This document shows, one piece after another, positions 5,155 through 7,995 of a stretch of DNA of 7,995 bases (positions are counted from its first letter, which is position 1; each line of letters starts with the position of its first letter). Location of the stretch: NCBI GenBank assembly GCA_002423365.1, contig DIVU01000139.1, positions 1 through 7,995 of the forward strand. The letters run 5' to 3'. A program made the translations under genes and the position numbers. The notes under the pieces are model-generated. The model was not told the DNA's origin, did no database searches, and saw only the letters and a list, made by a program, of their open reading frames with translations. This DNA comes from Desulfuromonadaceae bacterium UBA6124 (GTDB taxonomy: Bacteria; Desulfobacterota; Desulfuromonadia; Desulfuromonadales; Trichloromonadaceae).

Positions 5155-5187
5155 GCGACAACGGCTGTCGCCAGCTCCGGTTATGCT
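5155..5187 (+). promoter_or_regulatory. Shared dyad motif, copy 3, with -10-like box (upstream of the 5244 gene)
   Basis: GCGACA (5155-5160), ACGGC, TGTCGC (5166-5171) is a perfect 6-base inverted repeat with a 5-base spacer. After five more bases comes CCGGTTATGCT (5177-5187), identical in sequence and spacing to copy 2. TATGCT (5182-5187) would be the -10 box, giving a leader of about 50 bases before the GTG at 5244. No -35-like hexamer sits at the usual distance. Confidence 0.65.
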
Positions 5188-5233
5188 CTTGTCATCATCG
5201 TCGCAATCGCCGCACGCTGCATTGACTTTGCCG

Positions 5234-5239
5234 AGGAGG
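5234..5239 (+). promoter_or_regulatory. Ribosome binding site of the 5244 gene
   Basis: AGGAGG with a 4-base gap to the GTG at 5244. This near-perfect site decides the use of a GTG start; no in-frame ATG lies close by. Confidence 0.7.
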
Positions 5240-5243
5240 AAAC

Positions 5244-5714
5244 GTGCCGTCACCGATCAAAGGAACCATCGCTTTCTGGATCACACCCGCAGGGGAGATC
5301 CATCTGGTCAAAGACACCCATATCCAGTACGTCATCGACCACCCGGATCTGTTCGGGATCGATCTGGACGCGCTGCGCCGCCGCTACGACGACTTTAACG
5401 AGGAATGGGGATGCGAGGGGCAGGCGCGGGGAGAAGCCATCCGCGATCTGGTTTCTAAAGGTTGGATCCGGGTCCGCCGCTATCCCAACGACTATTCCGT
5501 CAACGTCCCCGAACTCGACGGCCAGGCTCGCGCTCGCCTCTGTCAACTGGCCAGGGTGTTGCTGAAACAGGGAATCGACGGGCGCTACGAGAGGGATGCC
5601 TACATGCCGCTGCGCATCACGGAACTGGCGGGAAGCGACCCGGGCCGGGTCAGACTGATCGAACTGAAGGCGTTTTTGCCGGAAGGGGAAACTACCCAGG
5701 CAGCCGCCCTGTAA
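5244..5714 (+). CDS. Conserved-looking hypothetical protein
   Basis: A 156-residue soluble protein starting at a GTG with a strong AGGAGG site. I cannot name it. Visible features are an N-terminal strand segment, IAFWITPAGEIHLVKDTHIQYVI (9-31), in which 'FW.TP.GEI' followed by 'THI..VI' recalls a family of uncharacterised proteins found scattered in bacteria and phage-like regions. A middle charged helix region contains EGQARGEAIRDLVSKGWIRVRRY (58-80), followed by a strand pair 'YSVNV' (84-88). A conserved-looking end motif, DAYMPLRITEL (118-128), comes late in the protein. The last 20 residues are probably a flexible tail. There are no membrane segments or cysteine clusters. It stands behind shared motif copy 3 and 53 bases before the phosphoesterase gene, with which it is probably co-transcribed. 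Confidence 0.8.
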   Translation: MPSPIKGTIAFWITPAGEIHLVKDTHIQYVIDHPDLFGIDLDALRRRYDDFNEEWGCEGQARGEAIRDLVSKGWIRVRRYPNDYSVNVPELDGQARARLCQLARVLLKQGIDGRYERDAYMPLRITELAGSDPGRVRLIELKAFLPEGETTQAAAL

Positions 5715-5767
5715 CCCCCGCCCCCAGCGCCGCGAAGGACAATCGGAAGAGAAAGGGAAGAATCTCA

Positions 5768-6700
5768 ATGACTGGATTGGACATTATCGGCGACGTTCAC
5801 GGACAAGCCGAGGAACTGGAGGCCCTGCTGAAAAAGCTCGGCTACGAACTCCGCGCCGGCAGCTACCGGCACCCGCAACGTCAGACCCTGTTCCTCGGCG
5901 ACCTGATCGATCGCGGCCCGCACAACCGCCGGGTCATCGCCCTGGTTCGGGCCATGCAGGAAGCCAAAACCGCCCAGGTGATCATGGGCAACCACGAGTA
6001 CAACGCCATCTGCTATCACACCGAGGATCCGGATACCCTCCAGCCGTTTCGCGCACACAACGAGAAGAACACCCGACAGCACGCCTCGTTCCTGGCCGAA
6101 TTCGGGAACGATCCGGACGGGCTCGAAGACGTGCTGGCCTGGTTCAGAACCCTGCCCCTGGTGCTGGAGACCTCTTATTACCGGGCCGTTCACGCCTGCT
6201 GGCAGCCGGGACGAATCGACCGGCTACGACAGGCCTCGGCCTCCGCGACCCTGACTGAAGAACAGATTTTCCGGTCGGTGCAAAAGCAAACCCCTGAGTA
6301 CGACATCGTCGAAGACCTGCTCAAGGGGGTCGAAGAACCCCTGCCTGCCGGGAGTGTTTTTTATGACAAGGATGGTCACCAGCGCGACCGCATCCGCGTG
6401 CGCTGGTGGAAAACTTCCGCTGAAAGTTATCGGGAAGCGGCCATGCTCGATGCCGAAACCCTGGCAAACATCCCCGAAGTCCCCTTTCCGGAGGATCGGC
6501 TGGCAGGTTACCCAACCCATGCCGTCCCCGTCTTTTTCGGGCACTACTGGCTTTCGGGACGGCCAGCCACCATGAGCCAAAACGCCGTCTGCCTCGACTA
6601 CAGCGTCGGCAAACCCGGCGGAGCGCTGTGTTGCTACCGGTTTGACGGGGAGAAGAGGTTGGATGAGGGGAAGTTTGTGCGGGTGGCGCGTGAGAGGTAA
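5768..6700 (+). CDS. Metallophosphoesterase, ApaH/PrpE-like
   Basis: A 310-residue cytoplasmic calcineurin-type phosphoesterase. Motifs in order: GDVHG (8-12), GDLIDRGP (44-51), GNHE (74-77), H142 in VHACW and GHYW (258-261). These supply the two-metal site and the catalytic His of the family. The 'GDLIDRGP' form is typical of ApaH/PrpE and protein-phosphatase-like members, which split diadenosine tetraphosphate or phosphoproteins; the actual substrate is open. The insert between GNHE and GHYW is long, and the whole protein is slightly longer than typical ApaH. I chose the ATG at 5768 because the domain begins at once (MTGLDIIGDVHG) and a purine-rich AAGGGAAG site precedes it; the frame upstream overlaps the 5244 gene. 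It is probably second in an operon with 5244 and converges on the restriction-type gene. Confidence 0.9.
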   Translation: MTGLDIIGDVHGQAEELEALLKKLGYELRAGSYRHPQRQTLFLGDLIDRGPHNRRVIALVRAMQEAKTAQVIMGNHEYNAICYHTEDPDTLQPFRAHNEKNTRQHASFLAEFGNDPDGLEDVLAWFRTLPLVLETSYYRAVHACWQPGRIDRLRQASASATLTEEQIFRSVQKQTPEYDIVEDLLKGVEEPLPAGSVFYDKDGHQRDRIRVRWWKTSAESYREAAMLDAETLANIPEVPFPEDRLAGYPTHAVPVFFGHYWLSGRPATMSQNAVCLDYSVGKPGGALCCYRFDGEKRLDEGKFVRVARER

Positions 6701-6715
6701 AACTCGTGGCGATTC

Positions 6716-6734
6716 GGAGGGGGGGACCCCCTCC
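6716..6734. terminator. Strong GC hairpin between convergent genes
   Basis: GGAGGGGG (6716-6723), loop GGA, CCCCCTCC (6727-6734): a perfect 8-base stem starting 16 bases after the phosphoesterase stop codon and ending 19 bases before the stop of the minus-strand gene. Its position suits a two-way terminator, but neither side has a T-tract, so it may act only as a pause site or as a 3'-end stabiliser. Confidence 0.45.
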
Positions 6735-6753
6735 AACAACCTACCAAGCATGC

Positions 6754-7995
6754 TCATTTCACCATCCCCCTCAGCCGGGCAAACAGCTTGTCGATGTACC
6801 TGTCCCGGTCATTGGTCATGAACAGCACGTGCATATCCTCGAGCTCGTCCTGGGAGTTGTCCCATTTCAATTGCGGGTACCGCGTCCAGGAAAGGATGAA
6901 GCTGTTGAGGATCACGGTTGGGTCTTTCAGGCGTTTCTCGACATCCTTGATTCGTTTGTAGAACTGAATCTTCTCGCTGGCGGGGCCTTCGTGCATAAGA
7001 CCGTGCGGTTCGATGAAGGTGACATACTGTTTTCCACCGACGAGCATCCACAGAATGAAATCCGGATGGAAGTTTCCCGCCTCGAAGAATCCCACACCTT
7101 TGCCCCGGCTCATGTTCCTGAGCAGGAAGAGTTCCATTCCATCTTTTTCCAGAGCAGTCTTGTGGTCGTCGCACCAGGTCTTTAGGTCGGTGACAAACTG
7201 GTATTCGCTCTCGTTGAGGGCAACAGGCAGGATGGATATTTTCCCTTTGCCCTGCATGTGAAAGAGCGGTTGAAACAGATGCTTGCCGAAATTGCAGGCG
7301 TTCAGATCGCCGACTTTCAGCAGATCATTCTTCTTCTGCTCTAGATCCTTTTTAATCTGCTGGATCCCCTGGATGGCCTTCTCCTCATCGCCGTCCACGA
7401 TGAGCTGGTAGAACTCTTCCTGCGGAATATTTTCATCATCCGGCGTCAGGTCACGTAGCTCCAGACGCGGTTCGATGTATTCCCGTTTGCGATAGTTGTA
7501 GTAGTGAACGCAGTACCCCTTCAGAAGCTCTGACGCCACCTGCTGGAGCAAGAGTACGCCATCAAAGGTTGCCGGGTTCAAGCGGATTTCGGGCAGGTAG
7601 AGAGTGTACCAGTTGGGGTCCTCCAGCAGGCGTTTGATGCCATCCTTGGTGATGTTGAAGTTGTACCAGCTCCGATCGCGCTTGAACCGCTCCAGCTCGA
7701 AAAAGAGCGTGTCATAGTCCAGCAGAGCCAGATGCTGTTCACGCAACGACACCTTGTCCTTCTGTGTCGCCAGGGATGTACCGCGTGACTGCATGGCCTG
7801 AATGCGCGGGTACCAGTCGGCGACAACCGTGTTGTGCGTCATGTAGTCTGGGATATCCCCGACATTGGGCACCGCTGCATCTTTCTTGAAGTCGTATTCC
7901 TTGCCGTCAGAGGCCTTCCGCTTAGGTCGGAGGATTTTAAGCTTCTTGCCGAAGTCATAGGTGACATTCAGCGGTATGGTAATGATCTTACGGCG
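6754..7995 (-). CDS. C-terminal part of a helicase/nuclease of the type III restriction subunit kind
   Basis: The frame is open from the right edge to the stop at 6754, giving 413 residues; the N-terminus, including any helicase motor, is outside the window. The GTG at 7872 is internal and not the start, because the frame continues upstream with protein-like sequence. Near the C-terminus, 'FFEAGNFHPDFILWMLVGGKQYVTFIEPHGL' (visible residues about 303-333) has the form of a PD-(D/E)XK nuclease core. P311-D312, a strand, then E329-P-H331 occur where E-x-K is expected. This core is found at the end of type III restriction (Res) subunits and related DEAD/DEAH defence helicases. A coiled segment rich in Lys and Glu (about 200-230) precedes it. 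GC is clearly lower than in the neighbouring genes, suggesting transfer. A methyltransferase partner would be expected beyond the right edge. Confidence 0.75.
   Translation of the reverse strand, partial: RRKIITIPLNVTYDFGKKLKILRPKRKASDGKEYDFKKDAAVPNVGDIPDYMTHNTVVADWYPRIQAMQSRGTSLATQKDKVSLREQHLALLDYDTLFFELERFKRDRSWYNFNITKDGIKRLLEDPNWYTLYLPEIRLNPATFDGVLLLQQVASELLKGYCVHYYNYRKREYIEPRLELRDLTPDDENIPQEEFYQLIVDGDEEKAIQGIQQIKKDLEQKKNDLLKVGDLNACNFGKHLFQPLFHMQGKGKISILPVALNESEYQFVTDLKTWCDDHKTALEKDGMELFLLRNMSRGKGVGFFEAGNFHPDFILWMLVGGKQYVTFIEPHGLMHEGPASEKIQFYKRIKDVEKRLKDPTVILNSFILSWTRYPQLKWDNSQDELEDMHVLFMTNDRDRYIDKLFARLRGMVK

Noticed and set aside
5462..5767. Upstream extension of the phosphoesterase frame to give a 412-residue protein.
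   Set aside because: The extension overlaps the 5244 gene in another frame and is Pro/Arg-rich; the calcineurin-like domain begins right after the ATG at 5768.

Overview
The window looks like chromosomal sequence from a GC-rich Gram-negative bacterium. Gene style (strong Shine-Dalgarno sites, ATG/GTG starts, C/G-ending codons) and the mix of families would fit the Desulfuromonas/Geobacter group or another proteobacterium. No gene here settles taxonomy, so that is only a guess. The content is accessory in character: small uncharacterised genes, a toxin-antitoxin pair, an ADP-ribosylglycohydrolase, a gene remnant and the end of a restriction-type nuclease. No rRNA, tRNA, insertion sequence or CRISPR array was seen.

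Left block (1-2585), all on the minus strand. Reading in the direction of transcription, an ADP-ribosylglycohydrolase (1497-2585) comes first. A ribbon-helix-helix antitoxin and ParE/RelE-type toxin pair (1110-1388, 775-1113) follows, with a 4-base overlap. Its promoter is well formed and overlaps a 24-base palindrome. Next is a small CxxC protein (348-725), then the N-terminal 81 residues of a conserved protein that runs off the left edge (1-243).

Middle block (2724-6700), all on the plus strand and GC-rich. It holds an HExxH metalloprotease-like protein (2724-3233) with a possible frameshifted tail to 3372, and a protein with a possible XRE-like N-terminus (3454-4161). A DIP1984-family protein (4206-4661) follows, then a gene-poor stretch with the 3' remnant of a RecB/AddA-type nuclease gene (4945-5055) and its terminator. 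The block ends with an uncharacterised protein (5244-5714) and an ApaH/PrpE-like metallophosphoesterase (5768-6700).

Right edge (6754-7995), minus strand, visibly lower GC: the C-terminal 413 residues of a large helicase/nuclease of the type III restriction subunit kind, convergent with the phosphoesterase.

The most interesting signal is not a gene. Three separate intergenic regions of the middle block (around 2690, 3386 and 5156) carry the same inverted repeat, CGACA-N5-TGTCG followed by C or its equivalent. Each lies a near-fixed distance upstream of an AT-rich, -10-like box, in places where a -35 box is missing. Two copies also share the 11-base box CCGGTTATGCT at identical spacing. This suggests that the metalloprotease-like gene, the XRE-like/DIP1984 pair and the 5244/phosphoesterase pair form one local regulon under an unidentified regulator. 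The XRE-like protein is one candidate.
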